21,742 nucleotides of DNA from a virus, in the IMG/VR virus record IMGVR_UViG_3300021962_000748, positions 1-21,742 of that record; one strand, 5' to 3'. How positions within the stretch are numbered: position 1 is the first letter of the stretch; the number at the start of each line of letters is the position of its first letter. This document shows, one piece after another, positions 7,524-15,850 of this stretch. The position numbers and the translations under genes were made by a program. The notes below the pieces were generated by a model that was not told where the DNA came from, searched no databases, and was given only the letters and a program-made list of their open reading frames with translations.

Positions 7524-8113
7524 ACTTTTTTCATTTTGGCTTTTTTCTTTATACCGCTACTTTTGGAAGCGGATCGTATCTTAAGTGTTTTGAATATCGC
7601 ATAAAAACTCCAAGTTTGAATCATTATGAAAAACATACTGATTATCGTCACAACAGATCCATTGAGAAAGTTGCAGGTAAAGCATAAAGTAATTAAGTAT
7701 CCGACTAAAGCCGCATTGACAATTTGAACTAAAAGACTCACCAACCAAGTCGAACCCACAGAGATTTCTTTATTTCCTTTTTGAATTTGAGATTTTGATA
7801 TAGATTTCCCCGGCTGCTTTTTAAGAATGAAAACAAAATAATGAAAAACCGCCGCCCATAAAAATAAAGCCGCCAAACCAATATTCAGTATGATTTCTGT
7901 AAATGGAGGATTGCTCAACGTGAGAAGATTTGATAAATTGCCTAAAGAAATAGTTACCAAACCAAATTTTAACCCATAAGCTTGAAACGATCCATATTTA
8001 TAAATTGCACTGTCTTGCCTTCCAAAGCAAAAAATTATAAATGCTAACGTTGATATGAATATAACTACGTTACAAATTGCGTTAGTTATAATATTTATAA
8101 TATCTGCTGTCAT
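7520..8113 (-). CDS. Multi-pass membrane protein in lysis-like cassette
   Basis: 197 residues with about five hydrophobic segments (near 8-30, 50-70, 74-97, 121-145 and 150-172) and a strongly basic C-terminal tail. It starts 1 nt after the preceding stop and overlaps the next lipoprotein gene by 4 nt, so it is translationally coupled in the cassette. I recognise no family. Membrane topology and neighbours suggest a role in lysis or membrane remodelling late in infection, but a superinfection-exclusion or assembly role is equally compatible. Confidence 0.72.
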   Translation of the reverse strand: MTADIINIITNAICNVVIFISTLAFIIFCFGRQDSAIYKYGSFQAYGLKFGLVTISLGNLSNLLTLSNPPFTEIILNIGLAALFLWAAVFHYFVFILKKQPGKSISKSQIQKGNKEISVGSTWLVSLLVQIVNAALVGYLITLCFTCNFLNGSVVTIISMFFIMIQTWSFYAIFKTLKIRSASKSSGIKKKAKMKKV

Positions 8114-8114
8114 A

Positions 8115-8459
8115 TTATCTCATTTTTTTATTTGTATTTTTTCTTGTAGTTTTACGTTTTGAGCTTTTTGGCTCTTCTTTTTGTTGTTTTCCAAACATTT
8201 TTTCTGTTACCAACTCAACGCCTTTTAACCCAAGAAATCCTAACAAAAATGCTATTCCGTAATTCGCATTTGGAGTGTTTATTTTAAACAAGTCCAAAAT
8301 AATTGGAGTCATATAATTTGCGCTTGCTGCCCCGCCAATCAAAGACAATATTGTTGTTCGCAAATCTTCTGCTGCATTTTTACTCAAAAGTAAAATCGCT
8401 CCAAACAATCCACTGGTCAGCAGCCCGACATCTATTCCAATATTTTTTAAGTACTGCAT
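8115..8459 (-). CDS. Small holin-like membrane protein
   Basis: 114 residues. Hydrophobic segments lie near 10-25, 35-56 and 66-82, and the C-terminus is a dense Lys/Arg tail (KSSKRKTTRKNTNKKMR). Small size, two or three membrane spans and a highly basic C-terminus are general holin features. The gene lies between a spanin-like lipoprotein gene and another membrane protein gene. An AAGGAG sequence is present but about 20 nt upstream of the ATG. No endolysin gene is visible in this window, so the lysis role is inference from layout. Confidence 0.6.
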   Translation of the reverse strand: MQYLKNIGIDVGLLTSGLFGAILLLSKNAAEDLRTTILSLIGGAASANYMTPIILDLFKINTPNANYGIAFLLGFLGLKGVELVTEKMFGKQQKEEPKSSKRKTTRKNTNKKMR

Positions 8460-8481
8460 ACTAATATCCCAAAAAATACCA

Positions 8482-8784
8482 TCACTCCTTTTTATCTGAA
8501 AATGGATTTTCTATTTCAGTAGGCGCACTCATTTTTTTATAAATAACGTAACCAACGCTAAGTATAAAAAATGCTATCAAATAATATGCAATTAATTTAT
8601 TCCAATTTACTTTTATTTGCGTAGACTCTTTTTCTGAGCTACCCCTTAAAACGAGTATATCTTTATTATCCTTTTTAGGTACTAAATTCGAATGATCCAA
8701 AGAGGAGGGTTTTTGAGAAGAGCTTCCTATGAAACTAGAGCATCCCATAATAAATACGAATAAAATTAAGAACATTTTCTTCAT
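8482..8784 (-). CDS. Short lipoprotein with C-terminal membrane anchor (second spanin-like protein)
   Basis: 100 residues. Signal sequence with lipobox IMGC (Cys15), a Ser/Lys-rich hydrophilic middle of about 48 residues, a transmembrane segment at about 64-82, and a short charged tail. This is the same lipid-anchor-plus-membrane-segment layout as the 144-residue protein downstream, with a much shorter middle and no obvious sequence similarity. It overlaps the upstream holin-like gene by 1 nt (TAATG). It could be a u-spanin, or one partner of a pair working at the envelope. AAAGG lies a few nt before the ATG. Confidence 0.65.
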   Translation of the reverse strand: MKKMFLILFVFIMGCSSFIGSSSQKPSSLDHSNLVPKKDNKDILVLRGSSEKESTQIKVNWNKLIAYYLIAFFILSVGYVIYKKMSAPTEIENPFSDKKE

Positions 8785-9224
8785 TATTGCCTTTGAGCGG
8801 TTGAACTTCCAAAATAGTAGCCTATTATAGCCATCAGGCTTTGCCTTACTTCTGGTATCAAAAGATAACTTGAAAGCTCTACAAATTTCTTTTCAGTTCC
8901 TCCTCCAAACAATCCAAAAAGATAACTTCTCTTTTGTATATCTATCTCAACGATTGTCCCTTTACCCATGACCGCTAAAATAAATGGCGCGAGAATAACC
9001 CCAAAAAGAACGCTCAATACTATGACTCTTCTTACCCATCTTCCATTTGATCCCGGCTCTCTTTCTGAAGCGTCTTTTCTGCTTTTTTCAACGATATCAT
9101 TTCGCTGAACAAGCATCTTGAATTCTTCAGCTCTGTCCTTGGCTCTTTCAGCCATGAACTTGAATATGAAACCTGTGACGGCTCCAAATCCCATAGTCAA
9201 TAATTCAGGTGGTATCGGTAACAC
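8784..9224 (-). CDS. Three-segment membrane protein, holin-like
   Basis: 146 residues from a GTG at 9224; the next in-frame start is an ATG ten codons in. A hydrophobic N-terminal segment (about 8-24) is followed by an amphipathic charged helix, a strong membrane segment at about 67-88, and a C-terminal segment (about 122-142) ending in GYYFGSSTAQRQ. The order of elements, GRW before the central segment and a small-residue C-terminus, resembles the three-segment holin family known from gene transfer agents and phages. A GTGTAA element lies 9 nt before the GTG. The family link is from memory of its pattern. Confidence 0.65.
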   Translation of the reverse strand: MLPIPPELLTMGFGAVTGFIFKFMAERAKDRAEEFKMLVQRNDIVEKSRKDASEREPGSNGRWVRRVIVLSVLFGVILAPFILAVMGKGTIVEIDIQKRSYLFGLFGGGTEKKFVELSSYLLIPEVRQSLMAIIGYYFGSSTAQRQ

Positions 9225-9239
9225 AATTTTGTTTACACA

Positions 9240-9602
9240 TCATAAACCCTGATAATGGCCTTTTATTTTCCTGTCAAGAATGTCTCTCTCTATAACTAGC
9301 GGCTCTTTTTGTTCATTTAAATGCTTGATAGTCTCATTTATAATGAATAGCTGACCTTGTACATAGTTAAGTCTTTTGACTCTATCTCTCTTTAGTTGGA
9401 TTTTGTCTACTTCATCAGTAAGAAGGTCAGATTTTTTTTCAAGCTCTGCTAATCTATTTTCTGCAATAGCTTTTTGGATTACCTCGTCAGAGTCAGTCAA
9501 CTCTTCTTTGTTTATCAAAAAATGAGCTACTATAAAATAATTGACTTTCTTATTAATCCATTGGGAAATTTTTTTCGATATCTCTGCGACGAACTCTTTC
9601 AT
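9240..9602 (-). CDS. Small coiled-coil protein
   Basis: 120 residues, highly charged. A short moderately hydrophobic stretch (about 15-30) precedes a helical region rich in Leu, Glu and Lys (about 32-115) with heptad-like spacing. It starts inside the upstream gene, overlapping it by 50 nt in another frame, which favours translational coupling. No Shine-Dalgarno sequence is evident. The function is unknown; its place suggests it belongs to the membrane/lysis-like cassette. The long overlap makes the exact start less certain. Confidence 0.6.
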   Translation of the reverse strand: MKEFVAEISKKISQWINKKVNYFIVAHFLINKEELTDSDEVIQKAIAENRLAELEKKSDLLTDEVDKIQLKRDRVKRLNYVQGQLFIINETIKHLNEQKEPLVIERDILDRKIKGHYQGL

Positions 9603-9951
9603 ATGTATTTGCTAAAATATAAACTGATAAAATCGCCGCTGCTGGGGCGTTGATATGAGAAGACACGAATTGTGAAGTGACCGATAGGTAAACGAAATTG
9701 AAAGTTAAAAATAACGAAATCAATATAAACTCTGGATATTTAAACGGATTATCGTTAGCAACTTTAATAGCTTTTATCAAAGATTTATCTTTTTTAATTT
9801 CGTCCCATAGTTCTGGAATATTTTTAGCAAGACCTTTCGCTCCTTCATTCTTGTAAATTTTCCAGAAGTTCTTTATGAAAGCAACGTCTTCTTGTAATTC
9901 TTGAGCCGCCTCTTCGATAACTGAATCTAATTTATTTTTAATATTAGCCAT
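9553..9951 (-). CDS. Small two-segment membrane protein
   Basis: 132 residues. A soluble, Lys/Glu-rich helical N-terminal half is followed by two hydrophobic segments (about 72-92 and 97-112) and a charged tail. It is the first gene of the membrane cassette. A perfect TATAAT ends 7 nt before its ATG, and a 15-bp palindrome overlaps that site and the stop codon of the upstream tube-like gene. I recognise no family. The N-terminal helices could regulate or gate the membrane part, but nothing in the sequence proves a role. Confidence 0.65.
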   Translation of the reverse strand: MANIKNKLDSVIEEAAQELQEDVAFIKNFWKIYKNEGAKGLAKNIPELWDEIKKDKSLIKAIKVANDNPFKYPEFILISLFLTFNFVYLSVTSQFVSSHINAPAAAILSVYILANTYERVRRRDIEKNFPMD

Positions 9952-9953
9952 TA

Positions 9954-9968
9954 GTGATATTATATCAC
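9954..9968. promoter_or_regulatory. Palindrome overlapping a TATAAT element before the membrane cassette
   Basis: GTGATAT-T-ATATCAC is a perfect palindrome with 7-bp arms. It overlaps the TGA stop of the 412-residue gene and contains TATAAT (minus strand 9964-9959) 7 nt before the ATG at 9951. It could be an operator over a promoter, or chance in AT-rich sequence. Confidence 0.4.
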
Positions 9969-11203
9969 AATGCTCCAGATTCCAATAAGAATTTTTCTAT
10001 ATCTCCAGTATTCAATATTCCGCTGAAAAACACTCCGTAAGACAAATCTTCTTCTTTAAGCTCTGTTTTAAAATTTAAGGATACAGTTTTATTGTTTCCA
10101 ATTTGTAATCCATAGCTGATACCTTCAAGTTTCGCCTTTTTAGCAAAAATAGATGATCCTAAAGTCCGAGTATCAGTAGGATTTTTGCTATTATACAAAT
10201 TTATATTTATATCGTAATATCTGTCTTGTTGCGCTAATTCCGCAAAATTACCGCTACTCGTATCTCCAACTAAAGACTCAACTTGTATGGTTGCTCCTAT
10301 AGGGAAAATTATTGGTCGGTCTATAGGGGCTTTATGAGTAATAGAGTTTAGTTGATCCCGCTGGAAATCAATTGTTAAATTGAATTTTTGTATTTTAATA
10401 TCATTAAAACTAAAACCAAAGCCACTTTCTGGAACACTTCCAGATGTCTCAATCATGTCTAAAGTTATATCTCCTTGCGATATAGCTTTTGGTCCATCTG
10501 GTCTATAAAATTTTGGGATTACTGCATTGATACCAGTAGACAGCAATGACCTCGTTTTTGAGTCATAAGTCAATACGTCTACGCCAGATCCAGAAGTGTT
10601 AAAAGAGATAGTTTCAACAACATAATCTAAATCGCAACTAGCAATTGCTCCAACAGCACCTTGAAGCGTATAACTTTCCAAGTAGCAATCATGAAAGGTT
10701 ATTATATCAAAGTTTGGAGAATTATTATCAATGATAGTAGATACTGATGAAGAATCTAATGCGCCAGTTTGGGGAATAAGTACATCATTCCCTTCGTTTG
10801 CTACCGCTATATAAAAATTTCTTTTGTCTAGCGTTCTATCAGAATTACTAGCAAAGCCAGATGCCAAGAACAATGAAAATGTATCATCAACATAATTTAC
10901 ATCACCAGTTCTATAATTAAAATCGAAACCAAGTTTCTTCTCATTTGTAAATCCTTCAAATCCATAAGTCATTGAAAAATTTACTGCTGGTTTTGTTACT
11001 ACAACGCTTCTTTCCGTGCCGCGTTTGCCGAGCATTGTAATATCTTGATGATTCACAGATATTCCATATTGAACACCCTGAACATTAGAAATATTTTTTA
11101 AAATATTGTTTCCGGGGAATATAGATTCGTTGGCCCCACCGCTAATTTTTGGTGGACCTACATATACGGCTTCATTCTGATATATGACTCTTACTCTTGA
11201 CAT
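9965..11203 (-). CDS. Tail-tube-like structural protein following the portal
   Basis: 412 residues, beta-rich, no membrane segment. Residues about 42-85 (GVQYGISVNHQDI, LGKRG, FSMTYGF) and 168-205 (CYLESYTLQGA, ETISFNTSG) line up with the 277-residue and partial proteins at the left end of the window. Residues about 268-390 repeat the same order of elements (LTIDFQRDQL, then IGATIQVE, then AKLEGISYGLQIGN), so the protein looks like a duplicated tube fold. It overlaps the end of the portal gene by 13 nt, tying the two together. T4 also places its tube gene beside its portal gene. I infer a tail tube or tube-related protein; no tail sheath is in this window. Confidence 0.7.
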   Translation of the reverse strand: MSRVRVIYQNEAVYVGPPKISGGANESIFPGNNILKNISNVQGVQYGISVNHQDITMLGKRGTERSVVVTKPAVNFSMTYGFEGFTNEKKLGFDFNYRTGDVNYVDDTFSLFLASGFASNSDRTLDKRNFYIAVANEGNDVLIPQTGALDSSSVSTIIDNNSPNFDIITFHDCYLESYTLQGAVGAIASCDLDYVVETISFNTSGSGVDVLTYDSKTRSLLSTGINAVIPKFYRPDGPKAISQGDITLDMIETSGSVPESGFGFSFNDIKIQKFNLTIDFQRDQLNSITHKAPIDRPIIFPIGATIQVESLVGDTSSGNFAELAQQDRYYDININLYNSKNPTDTRTLGSSIFAKKAKLEGISYGLQIGNNKTVSLNFKTELKEEDLSYGVFFSGILNTGDIEKFLLESGAL

Positions 11204-13095
11204 GACTCTATTTTACTCAAGCTAAGAAGCGTTGCCATTTTAAAATCTAAGTCATGACTAGCAGCTATTTCATCGATATGATTAAACTGCTTTCTGTCTA
11301 CTGGATTTTCTATAAATTCTTGAATATTCTTAGAGTTCCAATCTTTCGGAGCGACATTTCTAGCAACCATTTCAGAAAGCATCGACGCATACTCATTCTG
11401 TTGAGTGGTGAGACGCTTTTTACCATGTTTTGCTCTAAGCTCTAGTTTCACTAACTTTTCTAATGAATCATACTGGTTCATCAATTCTACGAGTTTTTTC
11501 ATAGAATATTGCTCACTAGCCCTTGATGTCTCTATCTGACTTTCTCCTCCAGATCCGCTTGGTCTTCCAGCGTCTGGAGATGGTCCTCCAACTTTTCCGC
11601 CAATCAAAGGCTGGAAAAGACCTTCGTCTCTTAAAGCTTGGAATTTTCTTTGAGATTCAATTGAATCATCAAAATTTGGAAGCCTTCCAGTTTCGAGTGC
11701 GTGTAAGCCTTCTTCCGGAGTCAAAACGCCAAGTTCTACAAGCCTATTGTAAATTCTTCCAATGGCTACCTTGTCATCGAAATCAATGTCTTGAATTGTT
11801 GGAGTAGGAATAGATCTAAATCCTACTTCTTTACCAATCCGCTTCATTTCTGGAATCAAGAAGTCTTTGAGAAATGCTTTTCTAGATTCATTTAATTTTT
11901 GGACAAAAACTATCATCTTGATTTTAACATTAGCAAATTTCTCTTCATTTAAAAGAATATTACCAAGTCCTTCCCTGATGTCTCTATCTAGAACTTCATA
12001 CTTTTTAGGATCAAGAATATCAGCGATCTGTGGAATCACGAACTTAGCGTCAGTCGTGTAATCTGCGACCAATACTCTACCGACAGACTCATTTGCAAAA
12101 AGGCTTTGTAAAGCAATTAAGTTTTTCGGGTTGACGCCACCTTCTCCCGGTTTTGTTCCAGTAGTAACAAGCAAGATTGCTTGCTGCATTGTACGGCTAA
12201 TAGCCATATCCATTTTTCTCAATTCTTTTTTATAATCTAAATCTTCAAGAACTGGAAAACCTAATGGTACAGCGAAAGGCTCGTAATCTTGTTTTTTATA
12301 AAAAACTCCATACGTACGCCTTGGGTCTAAAATCATTGTTACAGTACCAGAGTCAGTATTTTTGATTGTCTTTTTTGCTTGCTCTGGCAGATTATCAAAA
12401 ACCTCTTGATCTTGCTCTGTTTTTGGATATTTTAATCTTGCTACTTCATAGTCGCTCAGTACTTTAAAATAAGATCCAGAGGCGAATGATATATTACCTC
12501 CCATTTGTATATCAGCAGGATTGAGGATGCTATATTTTGCTGGCAACTTCATTTCAGCGGCCTTGAGGAGAGATGTTCCGAAAGTTTGAGTAATCTTCTT
12601 TATTTCGTCCTCTTTGATTTTATAATCGAATCTATAAATAAATACATTTCCAGATCTATAATACTCTCTAAAGAACTGGTCTTGAAAATTCCAAATATTG
12701 ATCTTTTTAAAAAGAGCATTAAAGAAGTCTCTTGACTTTTTATTGCCGCCTTCAAGATAAATATCTCCAACAGAAAACTCTGACATCAAATCGATGGTGT
12801 TTCTGAAAACCGCGATATTGTAGTAAGCTTTTTGGCAAAGAACAACGGCGTCTCTGACATCAAGGTTGGAAGTATTTTGAGCGGTCTTGGAATAATTGAA
12901 TGGGATAAGTCCATCTTCAATATTTGTAAATCTTTGGGTTCTTTCTATAAAGGCGGCACGATTTCCTCTGGTACGCGTAGAAACGCCAGTAGAAGCCGCT
13001 TTGATTTCAGCCATCAATGGAGATGGAAGCTGTTCTTTTGAGCTAGCTTGTATCGTATCACCTTGAGCCTGTTGTTTTTTCTTGCTGATAGCCAT
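11191..13095 (-). CDS. Portal protein
   Basis: 634 residues, directly downstream of the terminase large subunit, the standard portal position. The order fits a portal: a disordered basic N-terminus, a mixed alpha/beta wing (about 85-290, including NVFIYRFDYKI and the LDPRRTYGVFY strand), and a long helical segment with FANVKIKMIVFVQKLNESRKAFLKDF cut here by residues only partly shown. After it come a Gly/Pro-rich loop near 500-520 and a C-terminal helical crown. The portal forms the dodecameric DNA channel at the capsid vertex and docks the terminase. The start has GAGG about 2-5 nt before the ATG and a GTGTAA element 12 nt upstream. The size matches large portals of the myovirus type. The call rests on context and architecture. 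Confidence 0.85.
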   Translation of the reverse strand: MAISKKKQQAQGDTIQASSKEQLPSPLMAEIKAASTGVSTRTRGNRAAFIERTQRFTNIEDGLIPFNYSKTAQNTSNLDVRDAVVLCQKAYYNIAVFRNTIDLMSEFSVGDIYLEGGNKKSRDFFNALFKKINIWNFQDQFFREYYRSGNVFIYRFDYKIKEDEIKKITQTFGTSLLKAAEMKLPAKYSILNPADIQMGGNISFASGSYFKVLSDYEVARLKYPKTEQDQEVFDNLPEQAKKTIKNTDSGTVTMILDPRRTYGVFYKKQDYEPFAVPLGFPVLEDLDYKKELRKMDMAISRTMQQAILLVTTGTKPGEGGVNPKNLIALQSLFANESVGRVLVADYTTDAKFVIPQIADILDPKKYEVLDRDIREGLGNILLNEEKFANVKIKMIVFVQKLNESRKAFLKDFLIPEMKRIGKEVGFRSIPTPTIQDIDFDDKVAIGRIYNRLVELGVLTPEEGLHALETGRLPNFDDSIESQRKFQALRDEGLFQPLIGGKVGGPSPDAGRPSGSGGESQIETSRASEQYSMKKLVELMNQYDSLEKLVKLELRAKHGKKRLTTQQNEYASMLSEMVARNVAPKDWNSKNIQEFIENPVDRKQFNHIDEIAASHDLDFKMATLLSLSKIESCQE

Positions 13096-13113
13096 GCCTC
13101 TATATTTTACACC

Positions 13114-14934
13114 TTACACGAAAAAAGGAACAAAAGTATTCTCCACCTCTTCTTGCTTGTAGTCTTTTGTGTCAAAATAGCATTTGACACCCCAGCAGCC
13201 CAACATAAGAGTAGTATAATTATCTTTTCTGGCTTTATTAGACGAAGTGGACCTCTTTAAGTGCTGTGGTAAATCAAAAGATTGAGTTCCCTTTGCTGTT
13301 GTTTTGACTTCTACCAAAGAGCATTGTTTCTTTGTTTGGTAAACCCAAGCATCTTGAAACTCAATAAATTCTAGAATATTCGGATGACCAACTAGATCCA
13401 TGTTCACTCTTTGCGAGCTAGCTTTAGAGAAGGCTGCGTCATTTGCTGTAGTTTTAGAAGCAAACCATACTTTTTTATGATCTATACAAGCTTGCAGATA
13501 TTCGTTGGCTCTTCTTAAAAATGAAGAAGTAAAATTCTGTTTTATGCAGATAGCCCCATTTTCCTTATTGTAGGTAGCTTTAGCTTTTACTATAGCTTGA
13601 ATATGCTCTGAACCTTCTTTATCTGTTTCAAAATCTATGAACGATAGATGCTTATGGCAATATTCTGACTCATTGTAACTGTCTATAAATTGGTAACCAG
13701 CACTATCAATTATTATCATTTCAACGTCAAATGATTCTAATAAATAAGATAAGTATTTTATGTGATCTTTCAGATCTCCACCGGCAACCGCATAAGAATG
13801 AACTAATGTCGAAGTCTTTGTTTCTTCATCTATTTCCATTACAGACATTGCGAAATAGTCAGAGCTTGGGCTATTAGAAAATGACGGATCAATTCCAATA
13901 ACATACTTTTTATCAACCGCCCCTTTTATTCTTGTGGTTGGCATTTCCCCGTCTGGAATAGTGCATTCGTGCATTTTCTTTGCACTAAAATAGCTATCAG
14001 ATCCATCAGTGAACTGAGCGCAGTATTCGCGTAAAAACAAAGCGTTTGACGAGCCTCCATCTTGAGCTTCTTCAATTACTGTTCTATCAATCATGTCTTT
14101 TGGCATGGCTTCGTAACTTAATTGAGCAATAAAATAAGACGCTTCTCCAACTTCCTTGTCTTGGATTTTTGCTATCCATTCTTTATACGTCTTATATAGA
14201 TTTTCGAAAGTGTAGCTGGCAGAAGAAAGAGCTATCATCATTGAAGTATTTTCAAAAACAATTCTATCTTCTTCTTTTAGTAGCCCTTCTGATACAAGCC
14301 TGTCTTCTAGTTCTCTGATTTCGATACGCTCTCCCATGTTTTGCGGAGCTACCAAGAATGGCATCAATACAGTTTTAATAAGCTCTTCTGGCAAAAGTAG
14401 ATACTCATCAAGCAATAGAATGTTTGCACGGAAACCGCGAATCTTTTCTCCGTTTAATGGAATAGCTGTGATTGTTCCGCCATTTATTTTCCATTCATTT
14501 TGATCGTTTCTTTTCGAAGGCTTTATTGAGAACGCTTGAGCCAATAAGTCTGCACCTTTAGATTCGACAAGCTTTTCAATATTATTAAAGATAAATCTTG
14601 CCGTACGAAAAGTAGGGCCAGCGATAAGTATTTTCGTGTTAGGTTCGAAGATGCATTGAAGAACGCAAAATACAGCCGCTAAAAATGACTTACCTACACC
14701 ACGACCAGCTACAAACATACTGAAATTTCTGTTCAACATTCCTCGCAAGACTATCTCTTGCACCGGAGCTAATTTTACGCCAGAAATAAGCTCTACAGTA
14801 AATCCTATGTTATGACGAAGAAATTTGGCAAGAGTGATCTTAGCTTGCTTATCGGACAAATCCCCCTTCAACTCCAATAACTCTTTATTGTAGTCTACGA
14901 CTGATTTTTTATATTTTTGCGTCTCAAACCACAT
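13114..14934 (-). CDS. terL: Terminase large subunit (DNA packaging ATPase and nuclease)
   Basis: 606 residues. The N-terminal ATPase has Walker A AGRGVGKS (about 76-83), Walker B ILLLDE (about 172-177) and a coupling-type LSSAS motif near 236-240. The C-terminal RNase H-like nuclease has the first acidic residue in VIGIDPSFS (Asp349) and the second in MIIIDSAGY (Asp410). A later acidic residue probably lies after residue 520. It moves DNA into the prohead through the portal and cuts concatemers. The ATG at 14934 lies inside the upstream nuclease gene (11-nt overlap), and the portal follows after 18 nt. No intein or intron is seen. The call is very secure. Confidence 0.97.
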   Translation of the reverse strand: MWFETQKYKKSVVDYNKELLELKGDLSDKQAKITLAKFLRHNIGFTVELISGVKLAPVQEIVLRGMLNRNFSMFVAGRGVGKSFLAAVFCVLQCIFEPNTKILIAGPTFRTARFIFNNIEKLVESKGADLLAQAFSIKPSKRNDQNEWKINGGTITAIPLNGEKIRGFRANILLLDEYLLLPEELIKTVLMPFLVAPQNMGERIEIRELEDRLVSEGLLKEEDRIVFENTSMMIALSSASYTFENLYKTYKEWIAKIQDKEVGEASYFIAQLSYEAMPKDMIDRTVIEEAQDGGSSNALFLREYCAQFTDGSDSYFSAKKMHECTIPDGEMPTTRIKGAVDKKYVIGIDPSFSNSPSSDYFAMSVMEIDEETKTSTLVHSYAVAGGDLKDHIKYLSYLLESFDVEMIIIDSAGYQFIDSYNESEYCHKHLSFIDFETDKEGSEHIQAIVKAKATYNKENGAICIKQNFTSSFLRRANEYLQACIDHKKVWFASKTTANDAAFSKASSQRVNMDLVGHPNILEFIEFQDAWVYQTKKQCSLVEVKTTAKGTQSFDLPQHLKRSTSSNKARKDNYTTLMLGCWGVKCYFDTKDYKQEEVENTFVPFFV

Positions 14935-15850
14935 TCAGTAATTTCATATTATATAGATACTGTAAATCATATTCGAATAAACACTCGTTCAAAAGAATCG
15001 ATTTACAAAGAGTCTTTGCTATTTCCTTGTCTTTCACAAACAGAAATTGCACATTTCTAAATTCTTGATAAGCTTGTCTAACGTTATGAAATATATGCTC
15101 AGGACTTGCTCTGACAAATCTTTGGATTCGTGGCATTTTATCAAAACTAAGCATTGACCCTAAATCTTTTTCTACCAATACGACAATATTCTTTCCACAT
15201 ACTTCTGCTCTTTGAAACTCCTTTTTGAGTCTTTGATAATTTGTAGCAGAAAAAGATTGGATAAAATCCATCATGTTTTTTCTTTCGACATGAATATTTC
15301 CTTCTTTACCATCAATCTCGCAAGCATAGTCTCCAAAATTTAAATTTGTTATTTCAAAATTGCACCCTTCAAATACGTAAGGCTTCTGCTCTCTTGTATC
15401 TATAAATATTTTAGCATTTGGATTTTTAACCGCTATAGAATCTGGGACTTTATATCTTTTATTTAACTTTTGAAAAAATATAGAAGAATCTCCATATATA
15501 AATTCAATTTGTTTTTTGAAAGGCCACTCCAAACTTCTAAGTTCAACTTCTGACATTTCCCAAGTCAAACCTTTTGAATTGATACGGTGATCTAAAATTT
15601 GCCCTAAAACCTGTTTTACTCTGCTAGTAGAGTTTGTCGATATATACTTAGACAAGTTGCCTTTTTTCTCAAAAAATTTTGATTCATAATCTTCGTAATT
15701 TTTAAAAGTGATAATCTCACCAGTATATAAATCAAACTTCGGAAAGTGTTTGTGATAATACTCCTGCTGAGAAACTTTATGAGTTCTTAGGTGGTAATGA
15801 AGCTTTTTTCTTTCTTCAAATTCTTGGGAACATTCTTCGCACTTAACCAT
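14924..15850 (-). CDS. C2H2 zinc finger + ERCC4 (XPF/Mus81-type) nuclease
   Basis: 308 residues. The N-terminus has a C2H2 finger with Cys4, Cys7, His20 and His24 (C-x2-C-x12-H-x3-H). The central domain has the complete ERCC4 nuclease signature: FIDTREQKP (Asp151, Arg153, Glu154), GDY (173-175) and ERKNMMD (189-195), which fits GDXnERKX3D. XPF/Mus81-family enzymes cut branched or flapped DNA. No helix-hairpin-helix tandem is seen at the C-terminus. It overlaps the terminase gene, so it may resolve branched replication intermediates before packaging, a job done by endonuclease VII in T4. Start choice is supported by GGAGG 8 nt before the ATG. The motifs are clear; the biological role is inferred. 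Confidence 0.9.
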   Translation of the reverse strand: MVKCEECSQEFEERKKLHYHLRTHKVSQQEYYHKHFPKFDLYTGEIITFKNYEDYESKFFEKKGNLSKYISTNSTSRVKQVLGQILDHRINSKGLTWEMSEVELRSLEWPFKKQIEFIYGDSSIFFQKLNKRYKVPDSIAVKNPNAKIFIDTREQKPYVFEGCNFEITNLNFGDYACEIDGKEGNIHVERKNMMDFIQSFSATNYQRLKKEFQRAEVCGKNIVVLVEKDLGSMLSFDKMPRIQRFVRASPEHIFHNVRQAYQEFRNVQFLFVKDKEIAKTLCKSILLNECLFEYDLQYLYNMKLLNVV

